Positions 1-5,522 of a stretch of DNA of 5,890 bases are shown here, piece after piece. Below the pieces are notes generated by a model. It saw only the letters and a list, made by a program, of their open reading frames with translations, was not told the DNA's origin and did not search any database. The position numbers and the translations under genes were made by a program. The first letter of the stretch is position 1. Each line of letters opens with the position of its first letter. This DNA is from Nitrospinota bacterium. Its GTDB lineage: Bacteria; Nitrospinota; Nitrospinia; UBA9942. The stretch spans positions 2,718 to 8,607 of the forward strand of contig DNJG01000057.1 in NCBI GenBank assembly GCA_003489165.1. The letters are read 5' to 3'.

Positions 1-1
1 T

Positions 2-937
2 TATGCAGAGAAGCAGATATTTGACATATCAGAAAATAAGATTTCCCCGAGTTTTGTAAACATAAGTCAGGTTGTAAATGAGAGTTTCATTACTATTGAA
101 AAGCTCTTTGAGAGAAAGGAGCTTGTTACAGGACTTCCCACAGGCTTTAAAAAATTTGATGCAATGACTGCCGGACTTCACTCATCAGACCTGATTATAG
201 TAGCCGGAAGACCGTCTATGGGTAAAACGGCATTCTGTATGAATATAGCCACCCATATTGGAGTAAATAAAAAAAAGACTATAGCCATATTCAGCCTTGA
301 GATGTCCCGTGAACAGCTTGTAATAAGAATGCTCTGTTCGGAGGCAAGGATAAATGCCGGCAAAGTGAGGACAGGGTATCTTTCAAAATCTGACTGGCCT
401 GACCTTACAAGAGCGGCTGGCCTCCTGTCCGAGTCGTCAATATTCATAGATGATTCCCCTGCACAGTCTGTCCTTGACATAAGGGCAAAGGCGAGGAGGT
501 TACAGGCTGAAAGAAAAGGGCTTGACCTCATTATAGTGGATTATCTCCAGCTTATGAGGAGCAGGGGGAGGGTGGAGAACAGGCAGCAGGAGATTTCTGA
601 TATTACAAGGTCTCTAAAGGCGCTTGCAAAGGAGTTAAAGGTGCCTGTAATCGCCATATCTCAGTTAAGCAGGGCACCTGAACAGAGGACGGATAGAAAA
701 CCTCAACTATCTGATTTGAGGGAATCAGGTGCAATTGAGCAGGATGCAGATTTGGTTGTATTTGTTTACAGAGAGGAGTTTTATAAAGAGACTCCTGAAA
801 ATCAGGGGATAGCGGAGATTAATATTGGAAAACAGAGGAACGGGCCTACAGGAACGGTTCCTCTTGCATTTTTTAAAGAATATACAAGATTTGATAACCT
901 TGACGATACGAAGGAAGATTATGGAGAGGCTGCATGA
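2..937 (+). CDS. dnaB: Replicative DNA helicase DnaB, C-terminal part (5' end outside window)
   Basis: The frame is open from base 2 and gives 311 residues, so the N-terminal domain lies upstream of the window. DnaB is the hexameric ATP-driven helicase that unwinds DNA at the replication fork. The fragment begins in the linker (YAEKQIFDISENK) and continues into the RecA-like motor domain. Walker A is GRPSMGKT at bases 206-229. It is followed by the FSLEMSREQL motif, Walker B (LIIVDYLQLM), the ISQLSR segment, the DLRESGAIEQDAD motif and the arginine-finger region KQRNGP. All are in the expected order and none is interrupted, so no intein lies in this part. The ATG at 164 is internal, because clear DnaB sequence precedes it in frame. 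The stop codon overlaps the alr start (ATGA), which suggests translational coupling. The identification is secure. Confidence 0.96.
   Translation, partial: YAEKQIFDISENKISPSFVNISQVVNESFITIEKLFERKELVTGLPTGFKKFDAMTAGLHSSDLIIVAGRPSMGKTAFCMNIATHIGVNKKKTIAIFSLEMSREQLVIRMLCSEARINAGKVRTGYLSKSDWPDLTRAAGLLSESSIFIDDSPAQSVLDIRAKARRLQAERKGLDLIIVDYLQLMRSRGRVENRQQEISDITRSLKALAKELKVPVIAISQLSRAPEQRTDRKPQLSDLRESGAIEQDADLVVFVYREEFYKETPENQGIAEINIGKQRNGPTGTVPLAFFKEYTRFDNLDDTKEDYGEAA
923..929 (+). promoter_or_regulatory. Shine-Dalgarno site of alr
   Basis: GGAGAGG lies within the last codons of dnaB, four bases before ATG 934. It favours this start over the in-frame GTG at 955, which has only a weak AAGG before it. 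The choice matters because the N-terminal extension of Alr depends on it. Confidence 0.6.
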
Positions 938-2139
938 ATGATTTCAAGGCACCTGTGGCAGTATCTCGCCAGAAGTCAGAAATCAGAATTAAGTCTCCAA
1001 TTTTCAATCCTAAATCCCTTATTTCAAAATCCCCTACCTTCGCTGAGATAGACCTGAATGCCTTCTCCCATAATTTAAAACAGGTAAGACTTAAAGTTGG
1101 TAAAGATAGAAAAATTATTTCTATAATAAAGGCGGATGCCTATGGGCATGGGGCTGTAGAAATTGCAAAAAGGTCATCTGTCAGTGGTGCCGACATGCTT
1201 GGCGTCAGTACTGTTGGAGAGGGAATTGAACTGAGAGAGGCTGAAATTGAGTCTCCGATTTTATTGCTCGGCGGCTGTTCAAAAGGAGATGCAGAATATA
1301 TTGTCTCTTATAATCTAAAAAGCATAATCTATTCTTTTGATGCAGTTCTGAACCTGTCAAAAGAAGCTGAGAGACAAGGCAAAATAGCAGATGTCCATAT
1401 AAAAGTTGATACAGGGATGGGAAGAATTGGCATACAGTCAGATGAAGTTATGGGGTTCGTTAAAAAAGTAAGCTCCTTTAAAAACATAAAAATTGAAGGG
1501 ATATTGACTCATTTTGCCACAGCCTATGAAGTGGACAAGGAGTTTACTGAAAGGCAGATAAAAATATTTAAAGGGGTTATAGAGGAGCTAAAAAAGTCAG
1601 GATTTTTATTTTCATTCATGCACGCATCTAACAGTGCCGCTATTGTAAATTACCCTGATTCCTATTTTAATACTGTAAGACCCGGCATAATACTCTACGG
1701 CTCTATTCCATTTGATTTCCCTGTGGAAGATTTTTTAATAAAACCTGTAATGAGCTGGAAGACATCTATTGTCCATCTTCATAATACTCCAGAAAAAACA
1801 GGAATAAGCTATGGGAGAAGATTTATTACCAAGAGAAATAGTATAATAGCAACTATACCTGTAGGCTATGCCGATGGTTACAGCCGTTCCCTATCCAATA
1901 AAGTTCAGGTGATTATAAAGGGTAGGAGGGTTAATCAGATAGGGACAATATGTATGGATATGTGTATGATAGATGTAACCGATTTGCCTGATGTAAAGGT
2001 TGGTGATGATGTGGTATTATTGGGCAGACAGGGGGATGAGGAAATTAAGGTTGAGGAGCTTGCATCTATTGCAGGGACGATTTCATACGAGATATTCTGC
2101 TCCATTGGGAGAAGGGTGAGGAGAGTATATATATATTAG
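934..2139 (+). CDS. alr: Alanine racemase, PLP-dependent, with extra N-terminal segment
   Basis: This 401-residue enzyme interconverts L- and D-alanine in the cytoplasm and so feeds peptidoglycan synthesis. The fold-III PLP barrel is complete. The PLP lysine is K66 in KADAYGHG. HASNSAA (230-236) and RPGIILYG (249-256) line the barrel and phosphate site. The second catalytic base is Y293 in ISYGRR. GYADGYSR (311-318) and GTICMDM (337-343) belong to the C-terminal domain. The usual family start (TFAEIDLNAF) appears only at residue 35, so about 34 residues are additional. They are low-complexity and encoded by repeat-like DNA. No ATG, GTG or TTG lies between GTG 955 and the conserved core, so most of the extension must be translated unless a non-standard start is used. 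GGAGAGG at 923-929, four bases before ATG 934, supports the chosen start. The start overlaps the dnaB stop. Confidence 0.95.
   Translation: MNDFKAPVAVSRQKSEIRIKSPIFNPKSLISKSPTFAEIDLNAFSHNLKQVRLKVGKDRKIISIIKADAYGHGAVEIAKRSSVSGADMLGVSTVGEGIELREAEIESPILLLGGCSKGDAEYIVSYNLKSIIYSFDAVLNLSKEAERQGKIADVHIKVDTGMGRIGIQSDEVMGFVKKVSSFKNIKIEGILTHFATAYEVDKEFTERQIKIFKGVIEELKKSGFLFSFMHASNSAAIVNYPDSYFNTVRPGIILYGSIPFDFPVEDFLIKPVMSWKTSIVHLHNTPEKTGISYGRRFITKRNSIIATIPVGYADGYSRSLSNKVQVIIKGRRVNQIGTICMDMCMIDVTDLPDVKVGDDVVLLGRQGDEEIKVEELASIAGTISYEIFCSIGRRVRRVYIY
967..1032 (+). repeat. Low-complexity repeat-like patch inside the 5' end of alr
   Basis: The stretch holds near-tandem words (AGAAGTCAGAAATCAGAA, then CAATTTTCAATCC, TAAATCC, AAAATCCC). 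These resemble the short oligonucleotide patches at the other junctions of this cluster rather than alr sequence. It is read in frame and encodes a Ser/Lys/Ile/Pro-rich segment ahead of the conserved racemase start. That it came from an inserted repeat is an inference from composition only. Confidence 0.45.
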
Positions 2140-2224
2140 ATTTATGATTTGCGAATTACGAATTACAATTTAAAAATCCTTAATTTAAAATCGTAAATCA
2201 AAAATCTTAAATCGTAAATAATTT
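2140..2224 (+). repeat. AT-rich low-complexity repeat patch between alr and mlaE
   Basis: This 85-base gap is built almost wholly of short repeated words. GAATTAC occurs in tandem at 2153-2159 and 2160-2166. AAATCGTAAAT occurs at 2188-2198 and 2209-2219, and ATTTATGATTT at 2140-2150 is its near reverse complement. The patch runs up to the mlaE start and leaves no Shine-Dalgarno site. I see no convincing promoter and no terminator hairpin with a T run. Similar patches recur between genes in some environmental genomes, and their function is unknown to me. Confidence 0.6.
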
Positions 2225-2995
2225 ATGTTTCGTTTATTTGAAATTATAGGAAATAGGTTTCTAAAATTTGTGGAAGAAGGCGGAAAACTTTTTATTATTT
2301 TTTTAAAGACCCTTCTCTGGACATTTCGTCCGCCTTTTAATCTTAAAAATATCCTTAACCAGATAGAGGAGGTTGGCGTAAATTCTATCCCTGTGATTTT
2401 GATAACAGGGGCATTTACGGGGATGGTCTTATCGCTCCAGAGCCATACCGGCTTTAAGAGATTTGGTGCTGAGACATTTGTTGGGACTGTGGTTGCCCTT
2501 TCCATAACAAGGGAGCTCGGTCCAGTCCTTTCAGGGCTGATGGTTTCAGGGAGGGTTGGCTCTGCCATGGCAGCAGAACTCGGCACTATGCAGGTTACAG
2601 AGCAAATAGACGCTCTCTATACACTCGCTACAAATCCTATAAAATATCTCATTGTTCCAAGATTTCTCGCTACAACTATAATAATGCCCATACTTACCAT
2701 CTTTGCAGATATAATCGGGATAATAGGGGGGTATATGGTGAGTGTTTATATCCTCGGCAGTAATCCTACAATATATGAAAGAAGGACATGGGATTTCTTA
2801 AAGCTGAATGATGTATATAGCGGGCTTCTCAAAGCAACTGTCTTCGGGGTGATAATCGCCATTGTAAGCTGTTATCAGGGATTTAATACAGAGGGCGGTG
2901 CATCAGGTGTCGGCAAGGCTACTACAAAGGCAGTTGTATGGTCTTCGCTCCTTATTCTTGTAGCAAACTACTTTATAACAGCATTGATGTTTTAA
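2225..2995 (+). CDS. mlaE: MlaE-type ABC permease of an MCE phospholipid transport system
   Basis: The 256-residue integral inner-membrane protein matches the MlaE/YrbE permease family in length and sequence. Such proteins dimerise at the core of MlaFEDB-type complexes, which move phospholipids between inner membrane and periplasm. An amphipathic N-terminal helix (residues 1-35) precedes hydrophobic segments at roughly 51-72, 85-107, 142-176, 200-218 and 236-256. The family hallmark is the cytoplasmic loop after SGRVGSAMAAELG, namely GTMQVTEQIDAL (120-131), which contacts the ATPase. Near the end lies the conserved GF(N)TEGGASGVGKATT region (219-234). ATG 2225 is chosen because the N-terminus fits the family and an in-frame TAA lies two codons upstream (2219-2221). 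No Shine-Dalgarno site precedes it. The partner ATPase and MCE genes follow after an inserted small gene. Confidence 0.94.
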   Translation: MFRLFEIIGNRFLKFVEEGGKLFIIFLKTLLWTFRPPFNLKNILNQIEEVGVNSIPVILITGAFTGMVLSLQSHTGFKRFGAETFVGTVVALSITRELGPVLSGLMVSGRVGSAMAAELGTMQVTEQIDALYTLATNPIKYLIVPRFLATTIIMPILTIFADIIGIIGGYMVSVYILGSNPTIYERRTWDFLKLNDVYSGLLKATVFGVIIAIVSCYQGFNTEGGASGVGKATTKAVVWSSLLILVANYFITALMF

Positions 2996-3030
2996 AAAGT
3001 CATAATGAGACTGTTGCACAAATCTAAATT

Positions 3031-3090
3031 TGTCACCCTGAGCCGAAGGCGAAGAGTCTCTAACTTATTGTTTTTATAAGATTCTCCATT
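3031..3090 (+). repeat. REP-like interspersed repeat fragment in the mlaE-downstream gap
   Basis: The 160-base gap 2996-3155 contains TGTCACCCTGAGC, then CGAAGGCGAAGAGTCTC (3031-3060), and after a short AT-rich spacer AAGATTCTCC (from 3078). This resembles a widespread class of bacterial intergenic repeats built on the themes CACCCTGAGCGAAGCGAAGGGTCT and AGATTCTTCGCTTCGCTCAG. If so, the second arm is nearly lost here. GAGACT (3007-3012) and AGTCTC (3055-3060) are inverted copies, but the 42-base loop and lack of an immediate T run argue against a terminator. No promoter could be assigned with confidence. The family match is from memory, not a search. Confidence 0.45.
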
Positions 3091-3155
3091 CCCTATAGGC
3101 ACACATGAAAACTTTTATAGAGATTTAAAACGCTGCATAAAATAAGGGAGGATTT

Positions 3156-3458
3156 ATGTATGCCGTAACAGCAGAAAAGGTTTACAAAGAAATATTAGAG
3201 ATGCCGGTAAAAGAGAGAGAAAAGCTATTTACAGTTATTGCAAGGCAGGGATTTGAGAAAGAGATTTACACTCATGCCGAGGTGTTTGACGACATCAGAC
3301 GTGAGCCATTTACAATAAAAGAGGCAGCAGAATATCTGGAAGTGGCAGAGATAACGGTCAGAAGATGGGTTAAGGAAAAAATCTTAAATTCAAAAAGAAT
3401 AGGAAAGAATATTGTGTTTGATGTGGACGAGTTTAAAAGGGTTAAGAGAAATGTATGA
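3156..3458 (+). CDS. Small helix-turn-helix DNA-binding protein, excisionase/MerR-like, possible orphan antitoxin
   Basis: The 100-residue protein has two parts. Residues 1-48 form a charged helical segment (EKVYKEILEMPVKEREKLF). Residues 52-97 form an excisionase-type winged helix-turn-helix of the HTH_17/MerR-like class: FTIKEAAEYLEVAEITVRRW, then a wing with RIGKNIVF and DVDEFKRV. Such domains read DNA in phage excisionases, MerR regulators and some type II antitoxins. AGGGAGG at 3145-3151, four bases before the ATG, is a strong ribosome site, in contrast to the flanking mlaE and mlaF starts. It lies between mlaE and mlaF, genes that are normally adjacent. Its stop overlaps by eight bases a short frame beginning MYEVKIS (3451-3504), the arrangement typical of antitoxin-toxin pairs. 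It might instead be a local regulator of the transport genes. The fold is well supported, the role is not. Confidence 0.82.
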   Translation: MYAVTAEKVYKEILEMPVKEREKLFTVIARQGFEKEIYTHAEVFDDIRREPFTIKEAAEYLEVAEITVRRWVKEKILNSKRIGKNIVFDVDEFKRVKRNV

Positions 3459-3504
3459 AGTAAAAATAAGCAACTTTCAATTTTATAAACTTTTAACTTT
3501 ATGA
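3451..3504 (+). pseudogene. Possible truncated toxin start (17-codon frame) or leader coupling to mlaF
   Basis: An ATG inside the last codons of the helix-turn-helix gene opens a frame for MYEVKISNFQFYKLLTL. It ends in a TGA that overlaps the mlaF start (ATGA, 3501-3504). The first seven residues resemble the opening of RelE/ParE-type toxins, which often begin MYEVKIS or MKYEVKIS. After them the DNA turns into AT-rich low-complexity sequence and no toxin body is present. Two readings are possible: a toxin gene destroyed by a repeat patch, or a mini-ORF whose translation carries ribosomes to mlaF, which lacks its own ribosome site. Both are inferences from a very short sequence. Confidence 0.25.
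3466..3500 (+). repeat. AT-rich low-complexity patch abutting the mlaF start
   Basis: The words AACTTT, CAATTTT, AAACTTTT and AACTTT follow one another up to the mlaF ATG. In style this matches the other junction patches of the cluster. It contains no Shine-Dalgarno site. The assignment rests on composition and word repetition only. Confidence 0.4.
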
Positions 3505-4274
3505 ACCTTACAAACTCTGATATAAAAATCAGTGTTCAGGATGTATATAAGTCTTTTGGCGGCAACCATGTCCTGAGGGGTGCGTTTCTTGATATAAGAA
3601 AAGGGGAGAGCATGGTTGTTATAGGCGGAAGCGGGACAGGAAAGAGTGTCCTTATTAAGTGTATTATAGGACTGCTAATGCCTGAGGGTGGCAAGGTATA
3701 TGTTGATGGGCAGGATGTTACTTCTTTGAAGGAAAATGATTTAAATGAACTTAGAAAAAAATTTGGTATGTTATTTCAGTGGGGTGCTTTATTTGATTCA
3801 ATGCGGGTATGGGAAAATGTTGGTTTTGGTTTGAAACAGCATACCCGATTAAAGGATAATGAGATAAGAGATATTGCCATTAAGAAACTTCAACTTGTTG
3901 GATTAAAAAATGTAGAGAACCTCATGCCTTCAGACCTTTCTGGCGGTATGAGGAAGAGGGTAAGTTTAGCCCGGGCTATAGCAATGGAGCCTGAGATTCT
4001 ATTATACGATGAGCCGACAACCGGGCTTGACCCTATAATGGCGGATGTGATAAATGAACTGATTATTCATTTAAGGGAAAGAATAAAAGTTACATCAATT
4101 GCAATTACGCATGATATGGTAAGTGCCTATAAGATTGCAGACAGGATTGCCATGCTTTACAAGGGGAAAATCATAGAAATCGGGACGCCTGACGAAATAA
4201 AAAATTCAAAGAGTGAGATTGTCCAGCAGTTTATTCATGGGAGGGCAGAAGGACCTATAACAAGAGAGCAATGA
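3501..4274 (+). CDS. mlaF: MlaF-type ATP-binding subunit of the MCE phospholipid transporter
   Basis: The 257-residue cytoplasmic ABC ATPase should energise lipid transport through MlaE. All motifs are present: Walker A GGSGTGKS (42-49), the Q-loop at Q93 in MLFQWGALFDSM, the signature LSGGM (146-150) followed by RKRVSLARAIA, Walker B ILLYDE with catalytic E171, the D-loop GLDP and the H-loop histidine H204 in ITHDM. The WGALFDSM sequence after the Q-loop and the tail VQQFIHGRAEGPI are characteristic of the MlaF/Ttg2A branch and set it apart from general ABC ATPases. The start ATG 3501 gives a family-like N-terminus, but no ribosome site precedes it. Translation may be coupled to the short frame that ends in the overlapping TGA. 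The last three residues (REQ) and the stop are encoded by the inverted repeat at 4266-4327. mlaD follows. Confidence 0.95.
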   Translation: MNLTNSDIKISVQDVYKSFGGNHVLRGAFLDIRKGESMVVIGGSGTGKSVLIKCIIGLLMPEGGKVYVDGQDVTSLKENDLNELRKKFGMLFQWGALFDSMRVWENVGFGLKQHTRLKDNEIRDIAIKKLQLVGLKNVENLMPSDLSGGMRKRVSLARAIAMEPEILLYDEPTTGLDPIMADVINELIIHLRERIKVTSIAITHDMVSAYKIADRIAMLYKGKIIEIGTPDEIKNSKSEIVQQFIHGRAEGPITREQ

Positions 4275-4327
4275 GTGAAAAGCAATGAGGAAAAAGACTT
4301 ATTACTCATTGCTCGTTGCTCATTGCT
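4266..4327 (+). repeat. Nested inverted repeat spanning the mlaF stop codon
   Basis: AGCAATGAG occurs at 4267-4275 and 4281-4289. Its exact complement CTCATTGCT occurs at 4305-4313 and 4319-4327. The copies nest: the outer pair encloses the inner pair, with five-base interior segments on both sides (TGAAA and CGTTG, partly pairable) and a 15-base apical loop. The result is an imperfect stem of about 23 positions in the RNA. No T run follows, so it is not a standard terminator. It lies just upstream of, and does not cover, the mlaD ribosome site, so it could stabilise the upstream message or simply be a mobile repeat unit. Confidence 0.75.
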
Positions 4328-4334
4328 ATATTTT

Positions 4335-4345
4335 AGGGAGGGAGG
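4335..4345 (+). promoter_or_regulatory. Shine-Dalgarno site of mlaD
   Basis: The purine run AGGGAGGGAGG ends four bases before ATG 4350. It is the strongest ribosome site in the window. It decides the mlaD start against the upstream in-frame GTG at 4275, whose extra 25 codons would simply translate the inverted repeat. Confidence 0.8.
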
Positions 4346-4349
4346 TTTT

Positions 4350-5522
4350 ATGGGTGGAATGAAGACGGAGGTTAAGGTTGGCATATTTGTGGTTCTCGGT
4401 ATTTTATTTCTGGCATATATGACAGTTAATATAGAGAAGATTCAGGTTGGGGGTGAGAGGGGATACAATGTGTATGCGATGCTGGATACGGCACAGGGAT
4501 TGGTTAAGCATACTAATGTCAAGACAGCAGGCGTGGAGATAGGAAAGATAACAGATATTTCCCTGACAGACAGAAAGGCAAAGTTGACAATAAATCTCCC
4601 CTATCATATAAAGATTAGAAAGGATGCAAAGGCTTATGTAAAGATGGAGAGCCTCTTAGGCGAGAAATTTCTTGAGATAGACCCAGGCACAACTGGGACT
4701 GCAGAGCTTAAAGCAGGGGATGAGATACTGCAGGGTGCTCCGCCTCCGGATATGGACAAGCTTATAGTCCAGTTGAACTCGATAGCCGCTGATATTAAAT
4801 CTATAACACAGCCAATAAGTGAGGTTCTCGGTGGCACAGAAGGGAAAGATTCCATAAAGAGTATTGTGGATAATATTAAAGAAGCATCGGCAGGCGTTAA
4901 TAATATTGTAAAGGATAATGATGAAAAAATTAATAAGATAGTGGCGAATGTTGAAAAGTTTACAGATGACCTGCCTACCCTTTCAAAAGATGCAAAAGAA
5001 CTGGTTGCCAGTTTGAACAATATTACAAAGAAAATGGAGGCCGGTGAGGGGACTCTCGGAAAGCTTGTTACAGATGATGAATTGTATGCAAGTGCAAAAG
5101 AGGCATTGGATAATATAAGCAGTATTACGAAGAAGCTTGAGAGCGGAGAGGGGACTGTTGCAAAATTAATCAATGATCCGGAGGCATATAATGAAATAAT
5201 GAAGTTGGTTGCAAATGCAAAAGATGCGATGGGTAATCTGAATAGCATAGCTGAAGATGTAAAGGCAGGTAAAGGTTCTTTGGGTAAGCTGATGACTGAT
5301 GATGCACTATATGACCAGGCAAGGGGTGCAGTAGAGAGTTTTAATAGAGTTGCACAGAAAATAGAGAGGGGTGAGGGGACAATCGGGAAGCTTGTCAATG
5401 ATGAAACGCTTTATGTTGAGACAAAGAAGGCGCTTAAGGGCATAACAAAAGCAACAGAGAGTATTAATGAACAGATACCAATCAGTACGCTGGGTGTGGT
5501 TATAGGAACTGCAATACAATAA
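4350..5522 (+). CDS. mlaD: MlaD-type MCE lipid-binding protein with tandem C-terminal repeats
   Basis: The 390-residue protein should be anchored in the inner membrane by one N-terminal helix (about 10-27) with the rest in the periplasm. An MCE domain follows at roughly 36-113, with MLDTAQGLVKHTNV, VKTAGVEIGKI (57-67) and SLLGEKFLEI (101-110). In characterised systems MCE domains form hexameric rings with a hydrophobic pore for lipids on top of MlaE. Residues 135-225 look helical and possibly coiled-coil. Residues 225-368 hold four diverged repeats centred on GEGTLGKL-x-x-D-x-x-LY. The tail PISTLGVVIGTAIQ is hydrophobic. The protein is about twice as long as E. coli MlaD (about 180 residues), the difference being this C-terminal region. 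Starting at ATG 4350 places the membrane helix directly after a short cytoplasmic MGGMKTEVK, as usual in the family. ATG 4359 is a less well-spaced alternative. The stop overlaps the next start. Confidence 0.93.
   Translation: MGGMKTEVKVGIFVVLGILFLAYMTVNIEKIQVGGERGYNVYAMLDTAQGLVKHTNVKTAGVEIGKITDISLTDRKAKLTINLPYHIKIRKDAKAYVKMESLLGEKFLEIDPGTTGTAELKAGDEILQGAPPPDMDKLIVQLNSIAADIKSITQPISEVLGGTEGKDSIKSIVDNIKEASAGVNNIVKDNDEKINKIVANVEKFTDDLPTLSKDAKELVASLNNITKKMEAGEGTLGKLVTDDELYASAKEALDNISSITKKLESGEGTVAKLINDPEAYNEIMKLVANAKDAMGNLNSIAEDVKAGKGSLGKLMTDDALYDQARGAVESFNRVAQKIERGEGTIGKLVNDETLYVETKKALKGITKATESINEQIPISTLGVVIGTAIQ
5022..5453 (+). repeat. Four tandem protein repeats in the MlaD C-terminal region
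   Basis: The motif GEGT/GKGS begins at residues 232, 266, 307 and 341, giving periods of 34, 41 and 34. Each unit runs (I/V)-x-x-K-(hydrophobic)-x-x-GEGTLGKL, then a short acidic stretch ending in LY (AY in unit 2), then a helix of about ten residues. The second unit carries a seven-residue insertion. DNA copies have diverged (for example GGTGAGGGGACTCTCGG, GGAGAGGGGACTGTTG, GGTGAGGGGACAATCGGG), so this is old duplication under protein-level constraint rather than a recent expansion. Confidence 0.85.

Noticed and set aside
178..531. Minus-strand open frame inside dnaB
   Set aside because: It lies wholly within well-conserved DnaB motor sequence and has no recognisable motifs or ribosome site.
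2153..2219. Direct repeats before mlaE as a CRISPR array or operator
   Set aside because: Units are 7-11 bases, irregularly spaced and of simple composition, with no uniform spacers and no associated genes.
2185..2586. Minus-strand open frame covering the mlaE 5' end
   Set aside because: It is opposite a clear MlaE sequence and runs into the low-complexity patch. The product resembles no family.
2996..3080. Intrinsic terminator after mlaE (GAGACT/AGTCTC inverted repeat followed by T-rich DNA)
   Set aside because: The stem is only six bases with a 42-base loop, and the T-rich stretch begins about ten bases after the stem.
3068..3121. Promoter for the helix-turn-helix gene (TTGTTT with CCTATA or TATAGA downstream)
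   Set aside because: Elements are weak, and the TATAGA candidate has no -35 partner at a normal distance. AT-rich DNA gives such matches by chance.
4275..4349. GTG start at 4275 giving MlaD 25 extra N-terminal residues and an ATGAGTG overlap with mlaF
   Set aside because: The extra codons only translate the nested inverted repeat, GTG 4275 has no ribosome site, and ATG 4350 is preceded by a very strong one and gives the usual MCE N-terminus.
4634..5398. A 254-codon open frame on the minus strand under mlaD
   Set aside because: It is the antisense shadow of the repeat-rich MlaD sequence. The product is Ser/Phe/Ile-rich without family motifs and the plus-strand gene is certain.
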